Source: Neodiprion pinetum (lineage: Eukaryota > Arthropoda > Insecta > Hymenoptera > Diprionidae). Taken from it: 64,000 bases of DNA. The DNA lies in contig NC_060233.1 in the NCBI RefSeq assembly GCF_021155775.2, forward strand, positions 15,572,537-15,636,536, in the 5' to 3' direction. The notes beneath the pieces were generated by a model that saw nothing but the letters and a program-made list of their open reading frames with translations, had not been told where the DNA came from and did not search any database. This document shows, piece by piece, positions 23,484 to 35,538 of the stretch. Each line of letters starts with the position of its first letter. Within the stretch, counting starts at the first letter, position 1. The position numbers were made by a program, and so were the translations under genes.

Positions 23484-24823
23484 TTAAGGGGGGGTAAGGG
23501 TTCCAGTGTAAAAAAAAACCCTTTTTTGTGAATTTCTTTTAAAAGTATGGATTGAGCAAATCTATTCAAACCTTTTGTACATTATTAAGTATACTTGTAA
23601 CAATATTCTGTAGTTTTTTCATGAGGAAATATTGAAAAACAAGCCGGTGACAGAGCTTGCCCCAGAACGTCTTAGAAAAAAAACAATTTGCGATCTTCAC
23701 TATATCTCGGTCGGAAATTATCTGAAATCAAAAACCATTAAAATTTAGTCAAAGTATCATCAGATCCTCCCCCCAACGTTCTATGATTATTTTTTTTTTT
23801 CATAAAAAATTTTTGGTGGCCATCTAAAGTGTAAACTGCTATTTTCCACGAAAAATTCCGCCATTTTGTGGGTGGGAAACCCCCTTTATGTAAAAAAAAA
23901 AAACAATTTTAACTAAACGTTGGTGGGAGGTATTTTATATGTAGAAAATGTGTACCAAGTTTGAAATGAATCGGTCAAGTAGTTTCTAAATGGCAGTGAA
24001 CACGGACTTTGAAAAAGTAGTTTTGAGAAAAAATCACAAATCGCACGATCGAACGTGCAACGACAAACTGACGCTCGTCTCTCGTTTTAAAATATTGTAC
24101 AGTGTATAGTATACATACAAATATAAAATATGTCTTTATGGCTTTACTTACCTGTCTTTACTAAATAAAATATTCTCGAAACAGGATAATGGACCAGAAC
24201 GATAGAAATGAATAAGTTGTATACCTGCTGTCAGAGCTATAGTGTTAAAGGGCAGGAGACTAACTAGAAAATAACTTCAAGAGTTTTGCTCAGATCGACT
24301 TAAAATTTTGGGAATATATTCTTGAAATGTTTAACAATAAGATAAGTGTTTCGGCAAGGTATCGAATAGTTAAATGTGTGTCTCGCGACACTCAAAATCG
24401 TCCTCGCACATGTACGCACACTCGCGTGCAATGTTTACTTGCCGTCTCTGCGTCAAATCTCGCCGCTTGCCCGTGTCGCGACTCAAAACCCATCAGCTGT
24501 ATCTCATGTATTGTCTACTATCTCGAAATCATGTATGTGTATAATCTATGTGTTCTCTCGCTCTGTAAAATCTTCACTCTCTGTAACGTTCTCTTGCGAT
24601 ACGGTCTGTATCGCCGCATCAAAACCAATAAAAATTCTCGGTTACTATTAATCATCATCTCTCTCCATCTCAACATCACTTTCGTTTCATTCACACTCGT
24701 TCTCGTCACTAATTCGCGGATCCCACGTCGATGATCCATATCTTTTTGCCATCTCTCTAAACAATAAGACAAAAAAAAATTCGATTTTTCGAAAGTGCAA
24801 ACCCTTACCCTCCCCCTTCTTAA
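23484..24823. mobile_element. TTAA-flanked inverted-repeat element
   Basis: TTAA at 23484-23487 and 24820-24823 bracket ends that read GGGGGGGTAAGGGTT on the left and AACCCTTACCCTCCCCCTTC on the right. The TTAA target and C/G-rich ends suggest a piggyBac-like non-autonomous element of about 1.33 kb. The interior has AT-rich repeats with A runs but no transposase. Plus-strand frames at 24327-24734 have no family features. Confidence 0.5.
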
Positions 24824-24884
24824 TAATGTTTGAAAAAAAATTTAACCTTGCCGCCCCAAAAATTGGCTTCAACGGGGGCAGTTT

Positions 24885-24976
24885 TGCAAACAACTGCTCT
24901 CGGATTGTAGCATATGCGCATTAAACTATAGCAGACGACGAGCCATTCTGTCGGTAGCAATTCGGTCTGTATGAAA
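24885..24976. repeat. Further inverted end of family A
   Basis: The inverse complement of this segment (CAGAC-GAATTGCT-ACAGAATGG-TCGTCGTCTGCTATAG, then ATGCGCAT, CAATCCGAGAGCAGTTG) matches the left end of the 22080 element word for word. The segment between 22080 and 24976 could therefore be one large composite element with a second element nested in it. Confidence 0.5.
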
Positions 24977-26766
24977 CTCAATGTATCTTTCTTTCTCTTT
25001 ATGTTCGCATGTTCATTTATAGCTCCAGAACTACTCAGCCGATTTTGATTCTGATTCTTTTTTTTTCAAAGAATAGCCACAACATGCGGGTAGGGTTTAG
25101 GATGTATTCTGTTATGATCGGATCAACAGTTTCAGAGGTATACCGATATTCTAAGCAAAGTTGGAACGGGATCACACACTCATGCGAACGCTGACTAAAC
25201 TCTTACAGACAGACAAAAGTTGAATGCACCAGGTTCTCCATTGTTTGGAACCGATTTGGGGCGACAATTCATCATTTGAGGTCTTGTTAACAATTCAGAG
25301 ATTGTTTTGTTACATTTTGAGAAGAATCGCGGTAACTTAAAAATGCATAAATCCGATGGATATTCAATATTTGAACATGTCGTGATAATATTACAAAAAA
25401 AGTATTGATTCCCAACTAATGATTTCCTCAATCCGGTACGTGTCAAAGTTCTCGTGAAATTTTTGCTGCAGTTTTCATTTTCTTTGCATAAACCATGACA
25501 CAGACTATATCAAAATTTAAACGTTTAGAGTATCAATCTCTGTTGACGCGAAGGCTTGGGGATGCCTTCTAGCTATGGGAAATACCAGTCCTGTAGAGTT
25601 CATCATTTTTTTTCGACTTCATTTACGATTGCAAAGAACCCTCTATGTCGCGATGTCGGTGCAAAAGAGAAAAATATTTTGACCATTTCACAAATTTTAT
25701 TTTTCGAATGAATGAAGATATCATTAATCCCATTCGTAATTTTTAGATGTTGAGTTTTCATATGCGTGAAAAAATCGGGAAACTATACGAACCAACCATA
25801 GACCACGGTGTTTTGATTTTTTGGAGAAAGATTTAGTTCTTGACGGTGAAAGGAAGCTTTTTTGTGGTCACGGAAAGTTGTGCTTCTTTTGCCATAGTGA
25901 ATTTTATATTAAAAGAGTACCGCATTATCGAACCTAAACTGCGAAATTTTGTTGGCTTACCCCGACATTATATAGGGTGTAACTATTGGAGACATTGAGA
26001 ATGTAGTTACAAGGGTGTAGATTAAACATTATACTAGATTACATTGCATTTATCGGTCACCAGGATATAGACATATTTATATTTTATACTAGTAACAGAA
26101 TTGACATGAACACAAATAAAACATTCAAGATAAACATAAAATCGAATATTTTCACCTATCGATAAAGAAGGAACACACATGTATACGCCGATGATACACA
26201 GTGAAATCACCGATTCAAAACAATAAAGAGTTTATTTATCAGATGCAGACATTTCGACAATTTCACCTTACGATTCATGGACTCGATATACTCCATGTTT
26301 TCGATTTTATATAAAATTGTAAATATTAACTTGTTTCAATTAATCATTCAAGATTAAAATATGCCTTTTGTATATATAATGCCAATTGTCAAATGATATT
26401 TTTCTGATAATTCTTTGGTGACCAGTCTTCTTTTCAAACAATAACGATGTTTTTTGTGTGTCTTAGTTAGCTATTACTTTTCTCCATTGTTGCCCAAGGC
26501 AGTTCCACCGTTATCGTTACACAGATCTCGTTTTCGTTAATGACCTTTCACTTTTCATTCTTATAAACTTGTTAAACTTATTATGTGTTGACTCGTAGTC
26601 TTAGAAAAAAATGTGACTAGACTTTGTTTGTTACAAAAGGAACGTATTACGTAAAATTGAATATATTGACAGGTAAAAGAATAAATTGAAACGTGGACTA
26701 CAAGGTATCAATTCGATGTTGATTCTTCGGCGTTTTCTCGTAGAATACTAACCGATGAAACTCATT
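24977..26766. other. Non-coding AT-rich stretch
   Basis: No gene, tandem array or paired inverted repeat was recognised. Confidence 0.4.
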
Positions 26767-26769
26767 CGT

Positions 26770-27219
26770 TCACGCACAATATACGACTACTTTTTTATTT
26801 GATTTAAGTAGTAGGCGCGCTATTTGAACTGTTACATTTTTTAGGGTAAAGGTTTCAGTATCCCAGACCGCTGACTGAAGAACATGAAGACGGATACCCT
26901 TGGGTGAATTTTTGTGACCCGTCTTCGGCGGACAGTGGGCCCAGGTGGGCCTGGGAGCGTAAGAGGGTTCTGCTCTATCGACTCTACCTAACGGGCTTGC
27001 ACCGATATTCGTAGCAGCCAAAGAAGTGTCGGTATGAAAGCTTGCGATTGAGTCGGTAGAAAGTGAATACGTATGCCTACTTGTCGACTGCGACTTAGAA
27101 ATTTCGATCAGCTCGATCATCTCCGAGAGAAGACGCGTAACCGCGTCCACCGCCAACCTCCGCAACAAACTCCGAGCACCGCCAACCACCGTCAACCACC
27201 TCCTCCCACCTCCTCTCAC
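26770..27219 (-). other. Unrecognised open frame, related to repeat sequences
   Basis: A 149-codon minus-strand frame. Its central part (about 26870-27120) is Ser/Thr-rich with balanced codons, and the rest reads into polypyrimidine repeat DNA. Two pieces recur elsewhere. The segment around 26975-27013 resembles the spacer of the big inverted repeat (about 31990-32030). The segment near 26867-26892 resembles the outer ends of that repeat (27590 and 35700 sides). It is thus part of a dispersed repeat or a captured exon fragment rather than a proven gene. Confidence 0.3.
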
Positions 27220-27600
27220 CGTCGTCCGCCACGTCCATCTCGTCCCCCTTCTCCTACTACTTCTCCACCCCCTCGTCGTCCGCCGCGATCACCTCGATCA
27301 CCTCCTACCATCTCCTACCGACTCCAAACTCATCTTACCATCGGCATCCGCCTCCTACCACCCCCTGTTACCTCTTATCACCATCAACCACCCCCTACCA
27401 GATGCGACTACCTCCTACCATTTCCGAACACCTCCAACCACCTCCGATCACCTCCGACCACCTTCGTCGTCCTCGTCCACCTCGTCCGCCTCTTCCTCCT
27501 CCGCCTGCCCCCCCGCCATCGTCGTCCTCGTCGTCCTCGTCCTCCTCGACCTCCTCCGATCGCCGCCAACCACCTCCAAATACCTCCTACGTTGACTGAA
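27120..27600. repeat. Polypyrimidine minisatellite-like array (CCACCTCC / CCGCCAACCACC)
   Basis: The plus strand is almost free of G over long stretches and is built from variants of ACCACCTCC, CGCCAACCACC, CTCCTACCA and CGTCGTCCTCGTC. The same words, inverted, occur in the centre of the large inverted repeat (31635-31720) and in its spacers (29555-29620, 29900-29955). Proline-rich frames at 27073-27624 and 27402-27599 are translations of this array. Confidence 0.75.
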
Positions 27601-27800
27601 GAATATAAACACAATTGCACCTAATGCAAATGGTCATTAGTGTGACAACAGAAAATCGTCGTGCGGTTGTGCTCCCTGAGATGTTCCGAAGGTAACGTTG
27701 AGAACTTGTTGCAAAACATCAGTTACCGATTTCGACATAATGCTGGTTGCATTCACCTTCCGAGTAACACAGTCTTCGCAATAGTGAGCCCAAGCCAGTA

Positions 27801-28034
27801 CTAAATCTGTGTGTACTTACCGACTTGTCGGCGATACAAGAAATTAATAATGAGAATAAATTTGTTCCGAAATTCGTAGCAAAACAGTGATTCAATCAAA
27901 GTATAGGTACCCGAGAGAAGAATGTACACATAGATCATAATTAATAATAGATCAGATGTAATAATGATGCAAAGACCAAAACTATACATGTATATGCGGT
28001 GCATGTACGATATTAGTATACGTATATGATCCAT
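27801..28034 (-). other. Small hydrophobic open frame, left-arm copy
   Basis: A 77-codon frame with two strongly hydrophobic stretches (FGLCIIITSDLLLIMIYVYIL and FILIINFLY). It is followed by a consensus splice donor, CG|GTAAGT, at the position of ...RRQVG. The right-arm copy (35317-35538) keeps the frame with one visible substitution in the shared part (F to M at CYEF/CYEM). It could be an exon fragment of a chemoreceptor-like membrane protein captured in the repeat, or chance. No family motif is diagnostic. Confidence 0.25.
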
Positions 28035-28740
28035 TTACGATTAATACGTGATGCATACTGTAAATTTTATAATTTTCCAGAACACAAACTAGATTACCTA
28101 CTATTGTAAGTCTATAATATGAAAATAGAAGAATTATTCATTTCGAAATGGGATTCCGTTCGACACGCGCTCAATGTATTCCACAACATTAACATTCATA
28201 ATTATTCTAAGAACTTTTCATTTGCTCTCTCGATCTTGAATTTTCGTAGACATAGAATCGAAACGCTGTTTTAGCTAGTCGCGCGTGAAGTATCTACATT
28301 GCGTAGACAAGCAGAATTGACTTTCGGAAAGTGTTCGTATGGAACAAATTTCCGAGTAACTTTAATATATCAAGGATGCGCTAATTTTGATCTAGATGAA
28401 ATGAATGCTCCGTAATATGAGACAGTATTTAACGCAGTGTCCTGATTTAAAGACCTGAAAAGATGGATCTCAAAGATTTTTTTTTTTTTGGATAGGGAGA
28501 GATAGAACGGAGCTTCTTAAAACTTCGAGTATATTTTAACACACATTTAAAAGGTACGAGCAGAAATTTTTATCATCCAACTGTCGCAGAACGACAGCGT
28601 TATTAGCTGACCCGTTGAATAAAGATTATATCTTGAGTCAACGGCTGACCATCGAAGGGCCTAGCCGCTTGAGTCTGGAATCGGCAGGAAAGATGAAGTG
28701 CGTATTTCTTGTCTGATATATGAAAACTAAAATCATTATA

Positions 28741-28816
28741 CATCATATCATATCATCATACATCATACATCATACATCATACATCATACATCATACATCA
28801 TACATCATCATACATA
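28741..28816 (+). repeat. CATCATA microsatellite, left arm
   Basis: About 75 bp of ATCATAC/ATACATC repeats. The inverted counterpart in the right arm (34521-34620) has point changes and a different length, as expected of an unstable repeat. Confidence 0.85.
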
Positions 28817-29049
28817 GTATGAAAGGTCGAAACCGAAGTTTGGATGTCGGATGTTCAGAAAGTGACGTCACCAATCTAAAATCAGCTAGCCGAATTCCTC
28901 AGTCTGGAAACAACCGCGCAGTAGAGCGGACGGATGAGAGTCGCGCTCCGCAAATTTCGAGTACCGGGTTCTCAACCTTCCGGATCCCGCGCTTCGGGTC
29001 CGCTACGTATTTCGAGTACCGGGTTCTCAACCTCCCGGATCCCGCGCTT

Positions 29050-29327
29050 CGGGTCCGCTACGCGGTGAAACTCGACTTCCAGGACATGCGCTCCGTAATT
29101 TCTTTACTCCAGGTCCGCTACCTGGTGAAACACGACTTTCAGAACAAGCGCTCCGTAGTTTTGGCTGTCCAGGTACTTGACCTGATGACTTTTGACCTTC
29201 GGGAGTAATTTTGCGTAGTTCCGGCTGTACAGGTTCGTGACCTCGTGACTTTTGACCAAGCACTGTGTAGTTTCTGCGCGGGTCCGCTACGCGGTGAAAC
29301 TCGACTTCCAGGATAAGCGCTCCGTGG
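29050..29327. repeat. Approximately 60-bp tandem repeat, left arm
   Basis: Five imperfect units starting GGTCCGCTACGCGGTGAAAC or a variant (GGTCCGCTACCTGG, GGTACTTGACCTGA, GGTTCGTGACCTCG, GGTCCGCTACGCGG), with CGCTCCGTAGTTT-type ends. The right-arm counterpart lies at about 33998-34270. The protein-like frames across it (28720-29208, 29027-29339, and the right-arm set) are repeat translations. Confidence 0.75.
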
Positions 29328-29699
29328 ATCCTGGTTCATGTTTACAATAAATTATTTCAATTCGTTTTTCGCGCAAGCCGAAATTCAGTAGCTGTCAGTG
29401 CGCTAATAAAATTTCTATAACTTTACAATCTTCTCATAATCTTTTTGGTAAAATATGTCGATAAAAAAATTATTTCAAACCTTACACATTATTTTTGATT
29501 TGTTCTCACGCTGAAAATATTTATTAGTATTCGAGGTATAACTCGAGGTGGTTGGCGGTGGTCGTTGGGGGTGGTTAGGGGTGGTTGCGGGTAATCGAGG
29601 TGATTCACGAAGGGGGACGAGGATTTGTGCTCGGTGAGTAAAACACTTTTATAATATTTCATGGCAATTGTAATTATATTTTATCTAAAATATTTCAAA

Positions 29700-31540
29700 C
29701 TGGTCATGTTTACAATAAGTTACTTCAATTCATTTTTCGCGCAAGCACATATTCAGTAGCTATAAATAAGCTTGTACAATTTATTATATTATTAATTAAT
29801 TAATTGATCAATTACTCAATTATATTAATCTTTACACAATATTTTCGATGTGTTCTTATACTGGAAATATTTATTACTATTCAAGGTATAACCTGAGGTG
29901 GTTGAAGGTGGTCGGAGGTGGACGAGGAGGAGGACGAGGAGGACGAGGATTTGTGCTCGGTGAGTAAAACACTTTTATAATATTTCATGGCAATTGTAAT
30001 TATATTTTATCTAAAATATTTCAAACTAGTCATGTTTACAACAAATTATTTCAATTCATTTTTCGCGCAAGCACATATTCAGTAGCTATGAATAAGCTTA
30101 TACAATTTATTATATTTTATCTAAAATATTTCAAACTAGTCATGTTTACAATGAATTATTTCAATTCATTTTTCGCGCAAGCACATATTCGGTAGCTACG
30201 AATAAGCTTATACAATTTATTATATCTTATCCAAAATATTTGAAACTAATCATGTTCACATTAAATTATTTCAATTCATTTTTCGCGCAAGCACATATTC
30301 AGTAGCTATGAATAAGCTTATACAATTTATTATATCTTATCCAAAATATTTGAAACTAATCATGTTTACATTAAATTATTTCAATTCATTTTTCGCGCAA
30401 GCACATATTCAGTAGCTATGAATGAGCTTATACAATTTATTATATTTTATCTAAAATATTTCAAACTAGTCATGTTTACAACAAATTATTTCAATTCATT
30501 TTTCGCGCAAGCACATATTCAGTAGCTATGAATAAGCTTATACAATTTATTATATTTTATCTAAAATATTTCAAACTAGTCATGTTTACAATGAATTATT
30601 TCAATTCATTTTTCGCGCAAGCACATATTCAGTAGCTATGAATAAGCTTATACAATTTATTATATTTTATCTAAAATATTTCAAACTAGTCATGTTTACA
30701 ATGAATTATTTCAATTCATTTTTCGCGCAAGCACATATTCAGTAGCTATGAATAAGCTTATACAATTTATTATATCTTATCCAAAATATTTGAAACTAAT
30801 CATGTTTACATTAAATTATTTCAATTCATTTTTCGCGCAAGCACATATTCAGTAGCTATGAATGAGCTTATACAATTTATTATATTTCATCTAAAATATT
30901 TCAAACTAGTCATGTTTACAACAAATTATTTCAATTCATTTTTCACGCAAGCACATATTCAGTAGCTATGAATAAGCTTATACAATTTATTATATTTTAT
31001 CTAAAATATTTCAAACTAGTCATGTTTACAATGAATTATTTTAATTCATTTTTCGCGCAAGCACATATTCAGTAGCTATGAATAAGCTTATACAATTTAT
31101 TATATTTTATCTAAAATATTTCAAACTAATCATGTTTACATTAAATTATTCCAATTCATTTTTCGCGCAAGCACATATTCAGTAGCTATGAATGAGCTTA
31201 TACAATTTATTATATTTTATCTAAAATATTTCAAACTAGTCATGTTTACAACAAATTATTTCAATTCATTTTTCGCGCAAGCACATATTCAGTAGCTATG
31301 GATAAGCTTACACAATTTATTATATTTTATCTAAAATATTTCAAACTAATCATGTTTACATTAAATTATTCCAATTCATTTTTCGCGCAAGCACATATTC
31401 AGTAGCTATGGATAAGCTTATACAATTTATTATATTTTATCTAAAATATTTCAAACTAATCATGTTTACATTAAATTATTCCAATTCATTTTTCGCGCAA
31501 GCACATATTCAGTAGCTATGAATAAGCTTATATAATTTAT
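29700..31540. repeat. 110-bp satellite array, left arm (14 tandem units)
   Basis: CATGTTTACA recurs every 110 bp from 30031 to 31461 (14 starts). Each unit contains TTTTTCGCGCAAGCACATATT and CAGTAGCTATGAATAAGCTT. One more unit copy lies at 29706, separated by a GTGGTCGG-rich spacer. Units fall into types by the bases after CATGTTTACA (ACAAATT, ATGAATT, TTAAATT), which allows units to be tracked between arms. Confidence 0.92.
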
Positions 31541-31639
31541 TATATTATTGATTACTTAATTAATTACATCAATTCTTACACAATATTTTTGATGTGTATC
31601 ATCCTGAAAATATTCATTACTATTCCAGGTATAACCCGA

Positions 31640-31991
31640 GGTGGTTGGCGGTGGTTGGCGGTGGTCGGAGGTGGCCGGAGGTGGACGAGGAGGAGGACGA
31701 GCTGGACGAGGAGGAGGCGGGGTGGGTCGTGGGAGAGAAGAGGAGGGAAGGGGGAAGGGGAGGGGGAGGGAAGGGGGAGAGGTGGGCGGAGAAGGGGGAA
31801 GGGACGGGAAGGATAGGGAAGGGAAGGGGCGGGAAGGGAAGGGAAGGGAAGGGAAGGGAAGGGAAGGGAAGGGAAGGGAAGGGAAGGGAAGGGAAGGGAA
31901 GGGGCGGGAAGGGAAGGGGCGGGAGGGGGAGGGAGGGGGGAGGGAGGGAGGGAGGGAGGGAGGAAGGGCGGGCGCGGGGGGGGGGGGGGGG
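31640..31991. repeat. Polypurine (GGGAA)n tract and 16-G run, left side of palindrome centre
   Basis: The plus strand is almost pure purine from about 31730 to 31991: GGGAA repeats at 31810-31905, then GGGAGGG words, and an uninterrupted run of 16 G at 31976-31991. The right side (32030-32340) carries the complementary TTCCC pattern. Long proline- or glycine-rich frames on both strands here (31556-32440) are translations of this tract. Confidence 0.9.
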
Positions 31992-32454
31992 TGTACTGCT
32001 CTAATGGGCTCGCATCGACATTCGTCCTCCACCCTCCCTCCCTCCCTCCCACCCTCCCTCCCACCCGCCCTTCCTCCCTCCCTCCCGCCCTCCCTTCCCG
32101 CCCCTTCCCTTCCCTCCCCTTCCCTTCCCTTCCCTTCCCTTCCCTTCCCTTCCCTTCCCTATCCTTCCCGTCCCTTCCCCCTTCTCCGCCCACCTCTCCC
32201 CCTTCCCTCCTCCTCCCCTTCCCCCTTCCCTCCTCTCCTCTCCCACGACCCACCCCGCCTCCTCCTCGTCCAGCTCGTCTTCCTCCTCGTCCAGCTCGTC
32301 CTCCTCCTCGTCCACCTCCGGCCACCTCCGACCACCGCCAACCACCGCCAACCACCTCGGGTTATACCTGGAATAGTAATGAATATTTTCAGGATGATAC
32401 ACATCAAAAATATTGTGTAAGAATTGATGTAATTAATTAAGTAATCAATAATAT

Positions 32455-33660
32455 AATAAATTATATAAGCTTATTCATAGCTACTGAATATGTGCTTGCG
32501 CGAAAAATGAATTGGAATAATTTAATGTAAACATGATAAGTTTGAAATATTTTAGATAAAATATAATAAATTGTATAAGCTTATTCATAGCTACTGAATA
32601 TGTGCTTGCGCGAAAAATGAATTGAAATAATTCATTGTAAACATGACTAGTTTGAAATATTTTAGATAAAATATAATAAATTGTATAAGCTTATTCATAG
32701 CTACTGAATATGTGCTTGCGCGAAAAATGAATTGAAATAATTCATTGTAAACATGACTAGTTTGAAATATTTTAGATAAAATATAATAAATTGTATAAGC
32801 TTATTCATAGCTACTGAATATGTGCTTGCGCGAAAAATGAATTGAAATAATTTGTTGTAAACATGACTAGTTTGAAATATTTTAGATAAAATATAATAAA
32901 TTGTATAAGCTCATTCATAGCTACTGAATATGTGCTTGCGCGAAAAATGAATTGAAATAATTTAATGTAAACATGATTAGTTTCAAATATTTTGGATAAG
33001 ATATAATAAATTGTATAAGCTTATTCATAGCTACTGAATATGTGCTTGCGCGAAAAATGAATTGAAATAATTTAATGTGAACATGATTAGTTTCAAATAT
33101 TTTGGATAAGATATAATAAATTGTATAAGCTTATTCGTAGCTACCGAATATGTGCTTGCGCGAAAAATGAATTGAAATAATTCATTGTAAACATGACTAG
33201 TTTGAAATATTTTAGATAAAATATAATAAATTGTATAAGCTTATTCATAGCTACTGAATATGTGCTTGCGCGAAAAATGAATTGAAATAATTTGTTGTAA
33301 ACATGACTAGTTTGAAATATTTTAGATAAAATATAATTACAATTGCCATGAAATATTATAAAAGTGTTTTACTCACCGAGCACAAATCCTCGTCCTCCTC
33401 GTCCTCCTCCTCGTCCACCTCCGACCACCTTCAACCACCTCAGGTTATACCTTGAATAGTAATAAATATTTCCAGTATAAGAACACATCGAAAATATTGT
33501 GTAAAGATTAATATAATTGAGTAATTGATCAATTAATTAATTAATAATATAATAAATTGTACAAGCTTATTTATAGCTACTGAATATGTGCTTGCGCGAA
33601 AAATGAATTGAAGTAACTTATTGTAAACATGACCAGTTTGAAATATTTTAGATAAAATAT
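32455..33660. repeat. 110-bp satellite array, right arm (8 tandem units)
   Basis: The inverse of the left array. TGTAAACATG recurs every 110 bp from 32526 to 33296 (8 starts), plus an isolated copy at about 33622. Read from the outside inward, its first seven unit types match left-arm units 1-7 in order; the eighth matches left-arm unit 14. Confidence 0.9.
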
Positions 33661-35316
33661 AATTACAATTGCCATGAAATATTATAAAAGTGTTTTACTC
33701 ACCGAGCACAAATCCTCGTCCCCCTTCGTGAATCACCTCGATTACCCGCAACCACCCCTAACCACCCCCAACGACCACCGCCAACCACCTCGAGTTATAC
33801 CTCGAATACTAATAAATATTTTCAGCGTGAGAACAAATCAAAAATAATGTGTAAGGTTTGAAATAATTTTTTTATCGACATATTTTACCAAAAAGATTAT
33901 GAGAAGATTGTAAAGTTATAGAAATTTTATTAGCGCACTGACAGCTACTGAATTTCGGCTTGCGCGAAAAACGAATTGAAATAATTTATTGTAAACATGA
34001 ACCAGGATCCACGGAGCGCTTATCCTGGAAGTCGAGTTTCACCGCGTAGCGGACCCGCGCAGAAACTACACAGTGCTTGGTCAAAAGTCACGAGGTCACG
34101 AACCTGTACAGCCGGAACTACGCAAAATTACTCCCGAAGGTCAAAAGTCATCAGGTCAAGTACCTGGACAGCCAAAACTACGGAGCGCTTGTTCTGAAAG
34201 TCGTGTTTCACCAGGTAGCGGACCTGGAGTAAAGAAATTACGGAGCGCATGTCATGGAAGTCGAGTTTCACCGCGTAGCGGACCCGAAGCGCGGGATCCG
34301 GGAGGTTGAGAACCCGGTACTCGAAATACGTAGCGGACCCGAAGCGCGGGATCCGGAAGGTTGAGAACCCGGTACTCGAAATTTGCGGAGCGCGACTCTC
34401 ATCCGTCCGCTCTACTGCGCGGTTGTTTCCAGACTGAGGAATTCGGCTAGCTGATTTTAGATTGGTGACGTCACTTTCTGAACATCCGACATCCAAACTT
34501 TGGTTTCGACCTTTCATACTATGTATGATAATGTATGATGTATGATGTGTGATGTATGTTGTATGATGTATGATGTATGATGTATGATGTATGATGATAT
34601 GATATGATGTATAATGATTTTAGTTTTCATATATCAGACAAGAAATACGCACTTCATCTTTCCTGCCGATTCCAGACTCAAGCGGCTAGGCCCTTCGATG
34701 GTCAGCCGTTGACTCAAGATATAATCTTTAGTTAACGGGTCAGCTAATAACGCTGTCGTTCTGCGACAGTTGGATGATAAAAATTTCTGCTCGTACCTTT
34801 TAAATGTGTGTTAAAATATACTCGAAGTTTTAAGAAGCTCCGTTCCATCTCTCCCTATCCAAAAAAAAAAAAAATCTTTGAGATCCATCTTTTCAGGTCT
34901 TTAAATCAGGACACTGCGTTAAATACTGTCTCATATTACGGAGCATTCATTTCATCTAGATCAAAATTAGCGCATCCTTGATATATTAAAGTTACTCGGA
35001 AATTTGTTCCATACGAACACTTTCCGAAAGTCAATTCTGCTTGTCTACGCAATGTAGATACTTCACGCGCGACTAGCTAAAACAGCGTTTCGATTCTATG
35101 TCTACGAAAATTCAAGATCGAGAGAGCAAATGAAAAGTTCTTAGAATAATTATGAATGTTAATGTTGTGGAATACATTGAGCGCGTGTCGAACGGAATCC
35201 CATTTCGAAATGAATAATTCTTCTATTTTCATATTATAGACTTACAATAGTAGGTAATCTAGTTTGTGTTCTGGAAAATTATAAAATTTACAGTATGCAT
35301 CACGTATTAATCGTAA

Positions 35317-35538
35317 ATGGATCATATACGTATACTAATATCGTACATGCACCGCATATACATGTATAGTTTTGGTCTTTGCATCATTATTACATCTGAT
35401 CTATTATTAATTATGATCTATGTATACATTCTTCTCTCGGGTACCTATACTTTGATTGAATCACTGTTTTGCTACGAAATGCGGAACAAATTTATTCTCA
35501 TTATTAATTTCTTGTATCGCCGACAAGTCGGTAAGTAG
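35317..35538 (+). other. Small hydrophobic open frame, right-arm copy
   Basis: Counterpart of the 27801-28034 frame. 73 codons, ending just past a CG|GTAAGT donor-like site at about 35529. A stop codon directly precedes its ATG. No expression evidence is visible. Confidence 0.25.

Noticed and set aside
27073..27624. Proline-rich 183-codon frame
   Set aside because: Translation of a polypyrimidine array whose words recur in the palindrome. No domain, no codon bias, open in several frames.
28720..29208. 162-codon frame in the left arm and its 129-codon right-arm counterpart
   Set aside because: It starts in a CATCATA microsatellite and continues through an approximately 60-bp tandem repeat; periodic residues follow the DNA repeat.
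30031..31540. Regular 110-bp array considered as a CRISPR-like repeat
   Set aside because: Units are contiguous without spacers and the genome is eukaryotic; it is a satellite.
31556..32440. Several long open frames (up to 259 codons) on both strands at the palindrome centre
   Set aside because: They are Gly/Arg/Glu- or Pro/Ser/Leu-rich translations of GGGAA/TTCCC repeats, open in many frames at once because the tract lacks stop codons.
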